DNA of 64,000 nt from Oscarella lobularis (lineage: Eukaryota > Porifera > Homoscleromorpha > Homosclerophorida > Oscarellidae): positions 2,356,001 through 2,420,000 of the forward strand of contig NC_089188.1 of the NCBI RefSeq assembly GCF_947507565.1, in the 5' to 3' direction. This document shows, piece by piece, positions 31,989 through 45,513 of the stretch; the first letter of the stretch is position 1; each line of letters starts with the position of its first letter. Under the pieces are notes generated by a model. The model saw only the letters and a list, made by a program, of their open reading frames with translations, did no database searches and was not told where the DNA came from. The position numbers and the translations under genes were made by a program.

Positions 31989-34022
31989 TCACTTAAAACC
32001 CCCAAGGAGATTAACCCGAAGCGCCGAGCCACCAGAGTGCCGTTTCTTCTGCTTCTCCTGAAACTGCTTCAGTATCTTTTCCTGTCGATCCTCGCCCCGT
32101 TTGACCACCCTAGAAGTCCCAGCATCGACGATAGACTGAGGCCGAATGACGTAATCACGAACGGAAGGCATGGGAACGCGAGCGCGCGGACACCAGCCAG
32201 GATCACCCGGTTTCGAAGCACTAAAAATAAAAAAATGACTCCCTAATCATCTTTGTTTTTTTTTACCTTGATTGTTCTTCTCTCATAGCGCTCTCTATAC
32301 TCTTTCTCCGCATCGAATCGTTGCCCGAACTAAATAGAGAACGTAGATATAGGAGAAGATAAGGGGCGCGTTCGAACCTGAGACGACGACGCGTCTGCTG
32401 CGATCTTCTGGAGTGATCAAGTTCCTCTCGTTCTTCACGTGTCAATTCTTTGGGATCGCTCTTTAGACCGAATATGGGTCTAGCCCATTCGTCTGCATAG
32501 AACGAGGATTATGACGTATTCTGTTTTTTTTTTTGATGAGAACGCACGGATTATTTTTTCCGCTAGGCGCTTGTTTGCTTGCGTTTCGCGCGGATGTCGA
32601 TAGAGTAGCATGACGGCTTTGCCAATGCAACTGTCCTTGAGGAGATCGCGATCCAAACTACCCATCTTTTATAGGAGAAAATTTTAATTTTTTTTTTCAA
32701 GAGAAGATAGTCGCGTTTTTACCTGCTCCAAAATTCGTAGTAATCCCTCTCGAATTTTCACGTAGGGAAGACTCCGATTGGGCAAAGGAGCTAGCCAATT
32801 CTGAAAACGCGAAAATACTTAAATATTAGGTGGAATTTGATTGGCTGGCTTACCGTTATAACAGGAAGAACGTCGTGATCAAGAAATTCAGTACGAAGAT
32901 CAGCACTAAGAAAAAAATATTAATTAAATAATTAATTATTTTATTTGGTACACTACTTGCTCAATTGACGGATAACTTCCGGAAGAAGTGCCACCGTTTT
33001 TAAAGTGGGTTTTCCTTCTCTATTCGCTTGCCTATCGCTCTAATAATTCCTCTGAGTTTATTTTTTGAGTTAGTTTGGTTTTTTTACTTCTACGGCTTCA
33101 GACATTTGGTGGATGAATCGCTCGACCATCTGCTCGCGCGCGTTAACGACGTCGATTCCCGTTTTGCGACGAGAACGACTTCGTTCGCGTTTCTTCTGCT
33201 GCATCATCATGTCGAAATCCGACAAGGGTTTCGACCTGGAATTATTGAAAAATCAAGTCATTTTTTAAAAAATTCACATACTTTTCCTCTGTTTCAGATC
33301 CACTAGAGTCAGCCCCTAAAAAATAATATATATATAATTATATAATATTTGATGTTGTCTTACTTTTCTTTCTCTTTTTCTTCTGTCCATCTCCCGTAGT
33401 AGAAGTTTCGCCTTTTTTCTTTCGTCTCGCTTTCTTCTTCCGTGGCACATCCGCGTCTTCGACTATCGACTCGTCGCTGCTCGTACCACCGAATATATTC
33501 GCCATCAACGTTTTCTCGCCGCCCTCATTAGCCCCAACTAAGGCAAAAGATAAAAAAATCGATTTAATTATAATTAATTAATTAATTAATACCTGGCGAT
33601 TTTGGACGAGTTTCTTCGGGATTTTCCTCTTCTTCGTCGTCACTCACCATTCGTTTTGGTTTTTTCGGTGATTTTTCCTCCTCCTCGTCGTCGTCATCAT
33701 CGAGAATTCTTCTCTTTCCTGCTCCGCTTCTTCGTTCGTTTTCCTCTTCGCTTTGTTTCGCTACTTCCACGGCTGCCGACAATCTCGTCGCTTTTATCGT
33801 CTCTTCGTCGTTTTCTGAGTCTGATTCGGAGTCGAGAAACGTTGGCGCTGGCGCTGCGGCTTGCCGCGCTTCCTGCGACGTCTTGTTCCCTCGAACGAGG
33901 CCCTGCTCGGCCAGCGATTGCTCCAAGTCGAGCGCCACGTCGAGAATCGAATTCTCGTCGGGCGCGACGGCGACGTCGGGATCCTGATCAGCGTGTTCGT
34001 CGATGAGTTTCTTCAAATCCAT
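31989..34022 (-). CDS. IWS1: IWS1, SPT6-interacting transcription elongation factor
   Basis: Nuclear factor that binds SPT6 and couples RNA polymerase II elongation to mRNA processing and export. ATG 34022 (MDLKKLIDEHADQDPD) is chosen; an in-frame ATG at 34064 gives a Cys-containing 14-residue leader. The N-terminal half is disordered and acidic/basic: DSESDSENDEE, KRRILDDDDDEEEEKSPKKPKR, VSDDEEEENPEETRPKSPG, then MANIFGGTSSDESIVEDADVPRKKKARRKK. The conserved TFIIS-N/LW-like core follows: SDFDMMMQQKKRERSRSRRK, IDVVNAREQMVERFIHQM, LKTVALLPEVIRQL, ADLRTEFLDHDVLPVITNWL, LPNRSLPYVKIREGLL and KAVMLLYRHPRETQANKRLAEKIIRAFSS. The C-terminus RARVPMPSVRDYVIRPQS...DRQEKILKQF matches the IWS1 tail, stop 31989-31991. 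Its stop is 118 bp from the start of the DOCK gene on the same strand. Confidence 0.92.
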
Positions 34023-34127
34023 GGCGAAGACTTCGCAAGCGCATACGGGACAATACGCGCGCAAACAACCCGTATATTATTTAACACAAAACCTAATCAA
34101 ACAAAAAAGATAATCTTTTTTTACAAA

Positions 34128-35622
34128 CTAAGCACTCGTTTCTGCTTCATCTGTGATTGACGGAGCATCAGTAGTCTCTGTGGAAGCTGTAGTCTCTGTG
34201 GAATTGATGAGACTGTCGATGTGTTGCTGGATCCTGTCAAAGCTATCTCTTCCCATATAATCAATCTGTCCCTGTTCCCACGAAGCTCTCCACGCCTCTG
34301 ATTCCGCCTGGGGATCAAAAGTAACTTCATCGCTGCTCATTTCACTATCACTTATAGGCAAATCCTCAAACGTCGACAAGACTTGAGGCTGCGTAGAACT
34401 AGAAACGGGTAACCCAGTCCGCCCATCGTCGAAATCACGACGCGGGCTGCCAGAAAGCGGCGAAGGCGACGAAGGAGGCGGCGGCGGCGGAAAAAAAGAG
34501 AATCGAACACTAACCTCAGGTAATGGTTCAGAGGGATCCGGATATGGACCGGAACTAACATATGGAGGAGACAGAGGCGGAGTTGGTGGAGTCAATACAA
34601 GATAAGGCTAAAAAAAAAAAAAATATATATATATATATGCTACATAAGGATGATTCGTAATACCGATGGTATTTCTGTTATGTAGATGTTCCACCAGATG
34701 TTGAGGAATTTTCTGACGGGTTCTTGCGTTGTCGCTGTTCCCGGACAGAGGATCACTTGATCTGCGGCGGTGCTGTAGCTGTGATGCCACGGCTTGATCG
34801 AACCGATAAAATGAATAATCCGAACGTCACTCCCAAATCTAAAAAAATCTTAATAATAGAACATAAAATAATTAAATATTTTGAATTACCGTTTGAGAGC
34901 CGGTGCATAACTATAACTCGTACTCACAGTCAAATTGTATACGAAAGGAAGACGGTGGGATGGATCGGAGCACGCCCAGTTGCTCCAAAAAGAATTCAAA
35001 AGTCCCTGATCCCCACCTAAGAAGTCCCTCACATAAGACGAGTCCCCGGATAAAAGAATACCCTACCATCAAAACTTCCGAGTTTTTTCGCGTGTTCGAG
35101 CAAAGCCCTGTACGTGCTTCGATCCGGTTTGAAGACGAAAACTCCCGAATTGAAGCAGTCCGGCCATCCGACGTCGGGCGCCGCCGATAATTCGGGTCGA
35201 TCGAAGAGATCGTCGACGTTGCGAACAACGAGCGTATCAGCGTCGAGAAAGACGCATTTATTGAACTGAATCAACGTCCAAGCGTTGATTTTCGTGAACG
35301 TGACGCCCAATTCGGGTCGATTGAGTAGACGCAGGTTTTCGGCGTCTTCGCTATCGAGGCGTGGCACTTCCTGGACTAAATTGAAGACGGCGGACAGTTG
35401 TTCCCTAGAAAGAGGCGCCGATGTCGTTTCGCGGGGTCCAAAGGCGTCGTGCGCTTACCGACGCTCCTGGCTGACGTCCGAAGTGACGAGAACGGCTAGG
35501 GATCGGGTCGTATGGACGCGGTGGAGCGAATGGGCGAGCACTAGAGCTCCCGTAGCGTACGAATCGTTCGTTAGAAGCGTCACGAAGGCTTGATCGGCTA
35601 CTGCGGGCGTACGAGGAGCCAT
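34128..35622 (-). CDS. GYG1: Glycogenin glucosyltransferase
   Basis: Self-glucosylating primer of glycogen synthesis (GT8). ATG 35622 ([20 protein letters not shown]). The catalytic domain has [44 protein letters not shown] (DxD metal site), [23 protein letters not shown], then [38 protein letters not shown] and [15 protein letters not shown] Pro/Ser-rich linker with a run of prolines (about 34470-34500) leads to the conserved C-terminal glycogen-synthase-binding motif [22 protein letters not shown] (split here for length: [10 protein letters not shown] then [12 protein letters not shown]), stop 34128-34130. First intron starts at about 35457. A (TA)n run lies near 34622-34640 in an intron. 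GYG1 versus GYG2 is not resolvable. Confidence 0.93.
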
Positions 35623-35810
35623 TGCGAGTCGATCGGAGACGAGATTGACGACGGGAACGAAGGGAATCGCTTTTTCACGTGGGATCTTCGTATCCGGGGA
35701 CTGGGGACCAGGGGAACTTTTATTCGTAGGGTAATAATACTAGTTCCATACAAAAGCACAGCTGATTTAGACAGGTCAGCACCAGCGGGGTACTCTCTAA
35801 GGGAATTTTC

Positions 35811-37168
<1,358 letters not shown>

Positions 37169-37311
37169 GATTTCGCAGCGACGAGACAAAGGTGTTGTTA
37201 CTGTGGTGTACGGGGTTTTAACGAAATCACGTGCCGACAGCCCCACGTGCATTCCGGGGATCTCATTTCAAACTCTCTCGAAAAGCGGTGAATGTAGCTC
37301 GAAACTTTTCC
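37169..37311. promoter_or_regulatory. Divergent promoter region RRAGA / ZFYVE27
   Basis: 143 bp between the start codons. It contains ATCACGTGCC (37227-37236, a CACGTG E-box, compatible with MITF/TFEB-type or MYC-type factors) and CCACGTGC (about 37241). Sharing of one promoter is inferred from geometry. Confidence 0.5.
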
Positions 37312-38439
37312 ATGGCGTCGAGAGAGCTCAACATAGACAACGTTATGGACCGAATCGCTTTTCTCCAGCACTCGCAGAGCCACGTTATCGCTCTCGCTCG
37401 TCAAATCTACGACGTTACGCACTGGAAATCGCCTCTAAAATCACTCGTCGCTCTTCTATCTAGCTGCATGCTCTGCTTTTTTGCAGAATATCTACTTTCC
37501 GCAGCGTTTCTCGCCATACCCGCGATTCTTCTACTCGGCTACGCGAAATCGAAAGTCTACGCGCTCTACCTGCAAGAAGAGACGAAAAAACAAGCTCAAC
37601 CGCGTTTCAAAGACGAAAAGAAACGCTTTTTGAACGCCTGCAACGAAGACGTCGCAAAATCTCGCGAAAAACTGAAGCAATTTCGCCTCCTCGTGGGCCA
37701 AGCCCACGAAATAGCGCAGACTCTCATCTATATGGGAGAAGAAATACGAAATTTGTTTTATTGGAAAAGACCAAGGTGGTCGTTTGGATATTCGCTTGTG
37801 GGACTCATTGGTTGGCTTGGCTACGTTTTTGTATCGTGGCGCGTTCCCTTGCTCTTTTGCGTCATATGGCTTTTTACGAGAAATGGAAAAATGATTGAAA
37901 TTCTTTTTAAGAAGACGGATGTTGCTTCGATTCCCGTTGATTCCGCTTCGGATCTGAGTGGAGACAGTGGAGAAGATCGCGAAAGAACGCCCAAGTCAGA
38001 TGATGACGATGATGATACCGAAATAAATGAAGATGCCATGCGAAAAAGTCAAGTTCGAATTCAAGATTCATCTGAAAGAAGTGACAGTGAAAACAGTAGT
38101 GACAGCGAAACGGAATCTAGAGTACTTTCCGTTGCATCGGAACCGGAAGTAGCAAGGAAGAGACTGTCTGGTTTTTCTCGTTTCCTTCGAAGGCGAAATC
38201 GCGGCGATAATGACAACAATGATCACGAAGGAGTTATTTTGAGCGGTTTGAGGTGTTTTCAGTGTACGAGCAAATTGCCACAGTCGCATGAGAATTGTCC
38301 TCGTTGTGGCGAGACGTTTTGTTCATCTTGCTGCTGTCATGCCGTGAAGAAGGCGCAGTTCGGAGCGACGGCACCTGGTGCCGCCGAAGAAACTGTTTCC
38401 GTGTGTCTAAAGTGTTACATGAGTTTTCAAAGAAGATAA
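37312..38439 (+). CDS. ZFYVE27: Protrudin-like ER protein with C-terminal FYVE finger
   Basis: Single-exon gene, 375 aa, ATG 37312 (MASRELNIDNVMDRIAFLQ); the frame extends upstream without an ATG. Protrudin sits in the ER, forms ER-endosome contacts and promotes kinesin-driven endosome/lysosome movement. Two hydrophobic blocks are visible: SLVALLSSCMLCFFAEYLLS...FLAIPAILLLGY (about residues 43-85) and YSLVGLIGWLGYVFVSWRVP...LFCVIWLF (about 160-190), resembling its reticulon-like hairpin membrane segments. A charged disordered region follows. The C-terminal FYVE-type zinc finger has CFQC, CPRCGETFCSSCC and CLKC spacing, plus the family motif GATAPGAAEETVSVC. Like vertebrate protrudin, it lacks the canonical RRHHCR lipid-binding box. 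AATAAA at 38525-38530 is a likely poly(A) signal. Confidence 0.87.
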   Translation: MASRELNIDNVMDRIAFLQHSQSHVIALARQIYDVTHWKSPLKSLVALLSSCMLCFFAEYLLSAAFLAIPAILLLGYAKSKVYALYLQEETKKQAQPRFKDEKKRFLNACNEDVAKSREKLKQFRLLVGQAHEIAQTLIYMGEEIRNLFYWKRPRWSFGYSLVGLIGWLGYVFVSWRVPLLFCVIWLFTRNGKMIEILFKKTDVASIPVDSASDLSGDSGEDRERTPKSDDDDDDTEINEDAMRKSQVRIQDSSERSDSENSSDSETESRVLSVASEPEVARKRLSGFSRFLRRRNRGDNDNNDHEGVILSGLRCFQCTSKLPQSHENCPRCGETFCSSCCCHAVKKAQFGATAPGAAEETVSVCLKCYMSFQRR

Positions 38440-38564
38440 CTTGTGAACTATATATTTATATGTCGTTTTGTTTTGTATTGGAGCAGCTGACATACATTAT
38501 TATCTATGAGATGAGACAAAAAGCAATAAATTTAGAAATGGGGGGCGTGACGCGAGGGCTCCTG

Positions 38565-39357
38565 TTATAAAATGTTCTTTTCGAACATTATATGTTCGAA
38601 TCCGTCGGGCGGCGGGTAAGCAAAATCAGCAAAGGCAACGTCAAGAATAGCACCGTCATCAACTATGCGTATTTAGATTGTAGAGACTTGGTGTTTTCAC
38701 GTGAGCTTACCGTAGAAAATTGGAAAGATTTGACCTCGTATACCAGTCACTGGACACTGGAGTGACTTACCATTGAGAAATAGATTCAGTTCTACGTGGT
38801 CATACGAACAGCTCTATACACAAAGATCTCATACTCTCAAGTAGAATAAATATATGTTTTCTCTTACTATTATGTCTCCTTCTCCTGGTAAAGTCTCTAT
38901 TTTGTGGAGAACTTCGTCGTTGTGGCAAACTGTTCCGTCCGAGCGGAGGACCCAGCTTTGGGAGTCTTTTCCAAGGGGGATGATGTCTAGTTTCGATTTG
39001 ACGGTCGCTAGGCCGACGCCCCATATGCCTTTGAGTCGAAAGACAAGGGAGGATGGGATTTTTTCGAGTTTTTGGGCTCTTGCTTACCTCCGGATTGGAT
39101 TTTCATCTCGAAATAGGCTTTGTTTTGGACTATGGGTGCGTTGGCTAATGCGGCTCCTGTTCCGCAGACGCGTTTTCCTCCTTTCACGATCACGCAATCG
39201 GGGCCTTTGAGAAGAGCGATACGGATTTTTGCGTTTGTGCCGTTTCTCGTTTTGTCGTACCCATTTTGTTTGAGTCTAGAGTCACTTGAGGCATTTCGTT
39301 CAGCGAAATGTGGCCTGGCTCGCGATAGCGAGACCAGAAACGCAGGCAGCAAGACAT
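38565..39357 (-). CDS. SPRYD7: SPRY domain-containing protein 7
   Basis: Small conserved SPRY protein of unknown molecular role. ATG 39357 (MSCCLRFWSRYREPGHI) gives the Cys-rich start seen in the family; an upstream in-frame ATG at 39387 would add 10 residues. Exons read ISLNEMPQVTLDSNKMGT, DCVIVKGGKRVCGTGAALANA, PIVQNKAYFEMKIQSGG, then WGVGLATVKSKLDIIPLGKDSQSWVLRSDG, GDIIGLTYDHVELNLFLNGK, CPVTGIRGQIFPIFYVDDGAILD and FEHIMFEKNIL, stop 38565-38567. Order and spacing match the human protein throughout. Its stop is 125 bp from that of protrudin (convergent), and its start is 88 bp from the stop of the BTB-TLDc gene. Confidence 0.92.
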
Positions 39358-39445
39358 CGATAATTCAAGCACCCGTACAGTCGACAAAAAATGACCCGTA
39401 TCGAACGAGCAAAACTACAAAAAAAACAAATCAAAGTTTCTGCTT

Positions 39446-40435
39446 TTACTGTCTGGCAAATACTTCAATTTCAACCGTTTGAAAATTCTGTTGCCCAGTG
39501 AGCCAGTTGGCATCTTTGCCTGGAGGTAAATCATATGTATGACCCCAATTGCTGGAACTGTTTGACTTAGTATTGCTTTGGTCTGCAATAAGAAGGTCGC
39601 AACCCCCACCAAAAACAACATGACAAGATGCATTGTGATAGGCGGCATATGCGCTGTTTTTGGTTGAAAATGCTCGAAATGACTGTGATCCCAGGGCGTG
39701 GGACACAAATGCAAACAGAAAACTGCTTGTGCTTTGCACATGTTCACCGCTGCTTTTCCAACCAACATTAGTATAGCCACCAAAAATATAGTCGTGTGTT
39801 GTTTTAATGACGCTAATGGTGGCACCCTTATTGTCACAGAGAGAATGGAAAGTTGACGCTTGAAAACCATCTCTGGTGCCTCTGTAAATGAGCATCCAGT
39901 TCTCAGCTCCAATGCCATCGTCTTGAAGCCATAACGCCAGAACTTCCTGGTACTGACTGTCAGAAGAGACGATGACGCTTTCAGGCAGAACTGGATTTGA
40001 CGTTGACGTCAGTAACTGAGCAATTGCTTGAATATTGAAAAATTCTGCCTCCAGCTGCAGCCTCCTTCTTGCTACTTTCTTCTCGGGAAAAATGATTTTT
40101 CCCGTTCGAAGATAATTCAAAATGTAGCAGAAGTGCGTTGGGTCACGATCGATGAAGTAACTCCCGTCTTCTCCCGGTTTCAAATCGAATCGTCCACTAA
40201 ACATGGACGCCAGCATCGATTTCGGATCACGCGTAAGCGTCGAAAGACTCGTCATGAAGATCTGACCGCCTATGTTGAGTTTGATGGGGTCAGACGTGAA
40301 TTTGTGAAGAATGGGAAAATCGTGCTCCATTTTCTCTCGCTCGTCTTTCAGCTTGGCCCTCTCTGTTTCCAGGAGTGTCTGCGTTTTTGTCAAATGCTCA
40401 TTTATCTCCTTGAAGATGTCGCTGCCCTCTGCCAT
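39446..40435 (-). CDS. KCTD-type BTB plus TLDc domain protein
   Basis: Single exon, 329 aa, ATG 40435. A predicted coiled coil (residues about 8-35, EINEHLTKTQTLLETERAKL) precedes a KCTD-type T1/BTB domain (about 48-140): IKLNIGGQIFMTSLSTLTRD, SMLASMFSGRFDLKPGEDG, YFIDRDPTHFCYILNYLRTG. A TLDc domain follows (about 160-329): WMLIYRGTRDGFQASTFHSLCD, TISVIKTTHDYIFGGYT, SFLFAFVSH, the near-C-terminal FGGGCDLLIADQSN, and WLTGQQNFQTVEIEVFARQ. TLDc domains bind V-ATPase or act in oxidative-stress responses in other families; KCTD BTB domains often recruit Cullin-3. The combination suggests a Cul3 adaptor with a TLDc reader, which is inference. Lack of introns in a gene-dense, intron-rich neighbourhood may point to a retrocopy origin. 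Confidence 0.88.
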   Translation of the reverse strand: MAEGSDIFKEINEHLTKTQTLLETERAKLKDEREKMEHDFPILHKFTSDPIKLNIGGQIFMTSLSTLTRDPKSMLASMFSGRFDLKPGEDGSYFIDRDPTHFCYILNYLRTGKIIFPEKKVARRRLQLEAEFFNIQAIAQLLTSTSNPVLPESVIVSSDSQYQEVLALWLQDDGIGAENWMLIYRGTRDGFQASTFHSLCDNKGATISVIKTTHDYIFGGYTNVGWKSSGEHVQSTSSFLFAFVSHALGSQSFRAFSTKNSAYAAYHNASCHVVFGGGCDLLIADQSNTKSNSSSNWGHTYDLPPGKDANWLTGQQNFQTVEIEVFARQ

Positions 40436-40854
40436 TCTCTCAAAGCGTGAATTTCACTTTCGCTGGGGGAAAAATGCACGCAGTCGCAATTCAATCACGT
40501 GTCCAAGGCAATATACCAAATACCAGAGACACACAATGAAACATTCATATCCGTCTGGCATTAATTACATCTAGTTTTGATTTATTGGTAGCCAGGCTGA
40601 CGCGAATTCGAGTCTTAACGCGCGCTGGGACCCTTAGCCTCATTCGACATTTTTCTGCGCCGTCGTTATCGCACCCTCAACCAAATATACGGATTTACAA
40701 AAGTTCGCAATGCACGACGTGCGACTACACTATATCCTCATACACGACCACATGCAAAAAAAGAACCAAAAAGGGGGGTAAAGAGAGACACCATGAAAGA
40801 AAGTACACTATAAGAGACGCAAAGAAAAATTGCAAGCCACTCCCACCCCCTATC
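40436..40854. other. 419 bp spacer, BTB-TLDc 5' side / PAK 3' side
   Basis: Contains a GTATAxxA-like word and an ATCACGTGTCC E-box (about 40495) near the BTB-TLDc start. The rest is probably PAK 3' UTR. No gene was seen. Confidence 0.5.
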
Positions 40855-43215
<2,361 letters not shown>

Positions 43216-43448
43216 GACGCTCGAATTTTCGTGAAACTGCCGTTTGCTCGTGCGAGTAACGGCTCAAAAGAGGCAACTGCAGATATGAGTAAGGCGTAAC
43301 CCGTTTGCTTAGCGTGCGTCGATCACATGGTCGAAAACGTACGATTTTCGCTCTTTTCTTTCGACGATGATGCTACGAGTAGAGTGTTTTTGATTCAAAA
43401 TCTAAAGAGTAAAAAAATTGAGCAAAAAAGAAACAAAAATTTCTGCAT

Positions 43449-43520
43449 CTCCCACACCGGGAATCGAACCCGGGCCACCAGGGTGAAAACCTGGGATCCT
43501 AACCACTAGACCATGTGGGA
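43449..43520 (-). tRNA. trnE-UUC: tRNA-Glu (UUC)
   Basis: Folds as a complete 72 nt cloverleaf. The acceptor TCCCACA pairs with TGTGGGA and the discriminator is G. The D arm is in TGGTCTAGTGGTTAGGA (A box), the anticodon arm is CAGG-TTTTCAC-CCTG with anticodon TTC, and the T arm CCGGG-TTCGATT-CCCGG is the B box. CCA is not encoded, as usual in eukaryotes. No intron. Confidence 0.97.
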
Positions 43521-43706
43521 CTGCGCTGATTACGAGGGTGAGTGAACTGGTTTTAAATATGGATAGTGAATATATAGAGAGATGGGTCCCACTTACGTAG
43601 TCTACCTTAGGCCGCGAATTCCAACCGTTAGTATATATTGTTCAAGTGTACTACCAGTGACTCTCAGCTTTTGCAAGAATAAAATGCTACAGTCTAGTTC
43701 TTTTGG

Positions 43707-44440
43707 CTAATTTCCGCCTTTGTTTTCTGTCAAAAAGGTTACATGATGAGCAGCACTCATCTCCTCTTTCGATACTCTCTTCTCCCTCAGTCTCGCCACT
43801 TGCATTCTCAACTTCAATTTATTCGTAAAATAAACTTTCTTCCAGCCAACTTCTCTCGCTAATTCCTTGACCTCATCCGCAACGACCCCGCCCACATTCT
43901 GCACATAGAACAATTTTTCCCAAAGGGCATTGGAATGGCAGAGAAGTCGAAAATGTCGACTGACACGCCCCAATTGAAAAAGGGACGTCAAATCGAGATG
44001 AACGGCAATTTCATTAATAAAAAGACTCGTTGGCAAACGCGAAAGCCAATCGAGTTCGCCACCTCGAACAATTCGAAGTGCATCCTAGAACCACGCCCCT
44101 CTATTAACCCCTCCCCCCTTCAAACAATTAATTAGGGAACCTCTTTCACTTCGACGCCGAAAACGCGTTCGATGTCGCTCAGCATGATCGCGTCGTGGGG
44201 AAAGTCTTCGCACGTTGCAACCGACTCGTTTGGCACGGGTTTTTGGCCGTGGCGAAGCGTGAGAACCCACCAGCGAAGAAGGACGCCTTTTTCGGTGACG
44301 ACGAGCTGGTAGAAGTCCTTGCTCGGCGATTCGGCTTGCGCCGAACGTTCGTAGACTTTGCGCGCCGAGCGGATTTCGATTCGTTCGCGCATTTCGGGCG
44401 TTATTGCGGGTTTGTGAATGTCGATGCGACTGTCGGCCAT
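43707..44440 (-). CDS. FBXO36: F-box only protein 36
   Basis: Substrate adaptor of SCF ubiquitin ligases. Two exons: complement(join(43707..44084, 44141..44440)), 678 nt, 225 aa, intron 56 bp. Exon 1 (MADSRIDIHKPAITPEMRER) carries the family motif SPSKDFYQLVVTEKGVLLRWW, truncated here as PSKDFYQLVV...LLRWW, and DIERVFGVEVKE. Exon 2 continues DALRIVRGGELDWLSRLPTS into the F-box (LFINEIAVHLDLTSLFQLGRVSRHFRLLC), then LAREVGWKKVYFTNKLKLRMQ, matching the GWRQLFFTNKLQLQ segment of human FBXO36. The donor GTTCCC is weak; if the intron were retained, exon 1 would end two codons later at a TAA. No substrate is predictable. Confidence 0.85.
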
Positions 44441-44504
44441 TTTTTTTACGTCTCCCGGACAACTAATTGGCTGAAGCGATCCCGGATGAGGAAAACCTTT
44501 ATTC

Positions 44505-45469
44505 TCAAAAGAGGTTCTCTATCCAAGTTTGAACCGGTTTCATATCAGTGTCACTGGTGCATGCGCATTCGGCAAAATTTATAGGACAGCTGATGTGACT
44601 AAATTCAAACGGTTTTCCTTGTTTACCTATAAAGGCATTTTTATCTGGCGATTTTGTATTGTCAATTCCCTCCAACGCAGCAGAGCGAGTCACGCGAAGA
44701 GCATCTCTAAAAATGCACATAATTCATAATAAATTTAACTAATTAATAAAATAGACTCACATTTCCTTTTCAAGCAATGATTTAATAACAGCTTGAGATT
44801 TAGCTGTTGGCATATCTAATCACAAGATATATATATATACATAAGTCTTAGTTCTAAGAAATCCACCTTGCTTGTTGCAAGCCAATAGTAAGGGAATTCG
44901 ATTCCCTCCAAAAAAGGCATCCGCCAAAATATCGTAGACAAGTTCGGCAACATCGCGTCCTTCTAAATTGGCACTATCAATGACCAGGACTATTCCTCTA
45001 TGAATAGAGTAAGATTCTTCTCAAAAATAATTTTTCACGTTTGAAATTGTTTTTTTTTACCTTACGCCGTCTTTGTACTGATCGAGAACGTGCGATCGGA
45101 CTCTCTCGTGACCAGGAATGTCGACTAGTTCAGCTATTTGTTCTTTATTTCCGAGTTTGATTGCGAGACTTCCTTTGTTCTCCTTTATCGACGTCTGGGT
45201 CTTCGCTTCCTTGCCCGAAACGAGCTAATGTAACGTATTCGAGCTGGTGGAGTGACGCTTTGGCGACTTACGCGTAGAAACATTTTCGTTTTTCCCGAAT
45301 CGTTGAGACCAACGAAAAGGATTCGATTTCCGCGCTTCTGTCGACCGTAGACGCATCTCGTTAGGCCCACTAGACTAAGCGATTAAAGGCGTGTAGACGA
45401 GCGTCAACGGTGAGACGTACACGTAAGGAGAACTACCAGTACGGCGACGAGGATCGCCACGAGTTCCAT
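44505..45469 (-). CDS. SRPRB: Signal recognition particle receptor subunit beta
   Basis: ER membrane GTPase that anchors the SRP receptor alpha subunit during co-translational targeting. ATG 45469; exon 1 encodes the membrane anchor MELVAILVAVLVVLLT and joins LVGLTRCVYGRQKRGNRI. GTPase motifs: FVGLNDSGKTKMF (G1), LVDIPGHERVR (G3 DIPGH) and LLLACNKQDMPTAKS (G4 NKQD). The late SRSAALEGIDNT-like segment (VTRSAALEGIDNTKS) and the end DMKPVQTWIENLF match the family, stop 44505-44507. Five or six exons; small introns. 64 bp separate its stop from the FBXO36 start, and 44 bp separate its start from that of RHBDD1. Confidence 0.92.
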
Positions 45470-45513
45470 CTCGTCGCGTAGGAGTGCGCGATTCTACGCG
45501 ATAATACGCGACA
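45470..45513. promoter_or_regulatory. 44 bp divergent spacer SRPRB / RHBDD1
   Basis: Only 44 bp lie between the two start codons. It is CG-rich (GTCGCGTAGGAGTGCGCG, CGCGATAATACGCGACAATG). Core promoter and both 5' UTRs must be extremely short or overlap the opposite gene. Confidence 0.55.

Noticed and set aside
37231-37311. N-terminal extension of protrudin from 37231
   Set aside because: It begins at GTG, lies in the short divergent promoter and has no ATG; ATG 37312 is the first.
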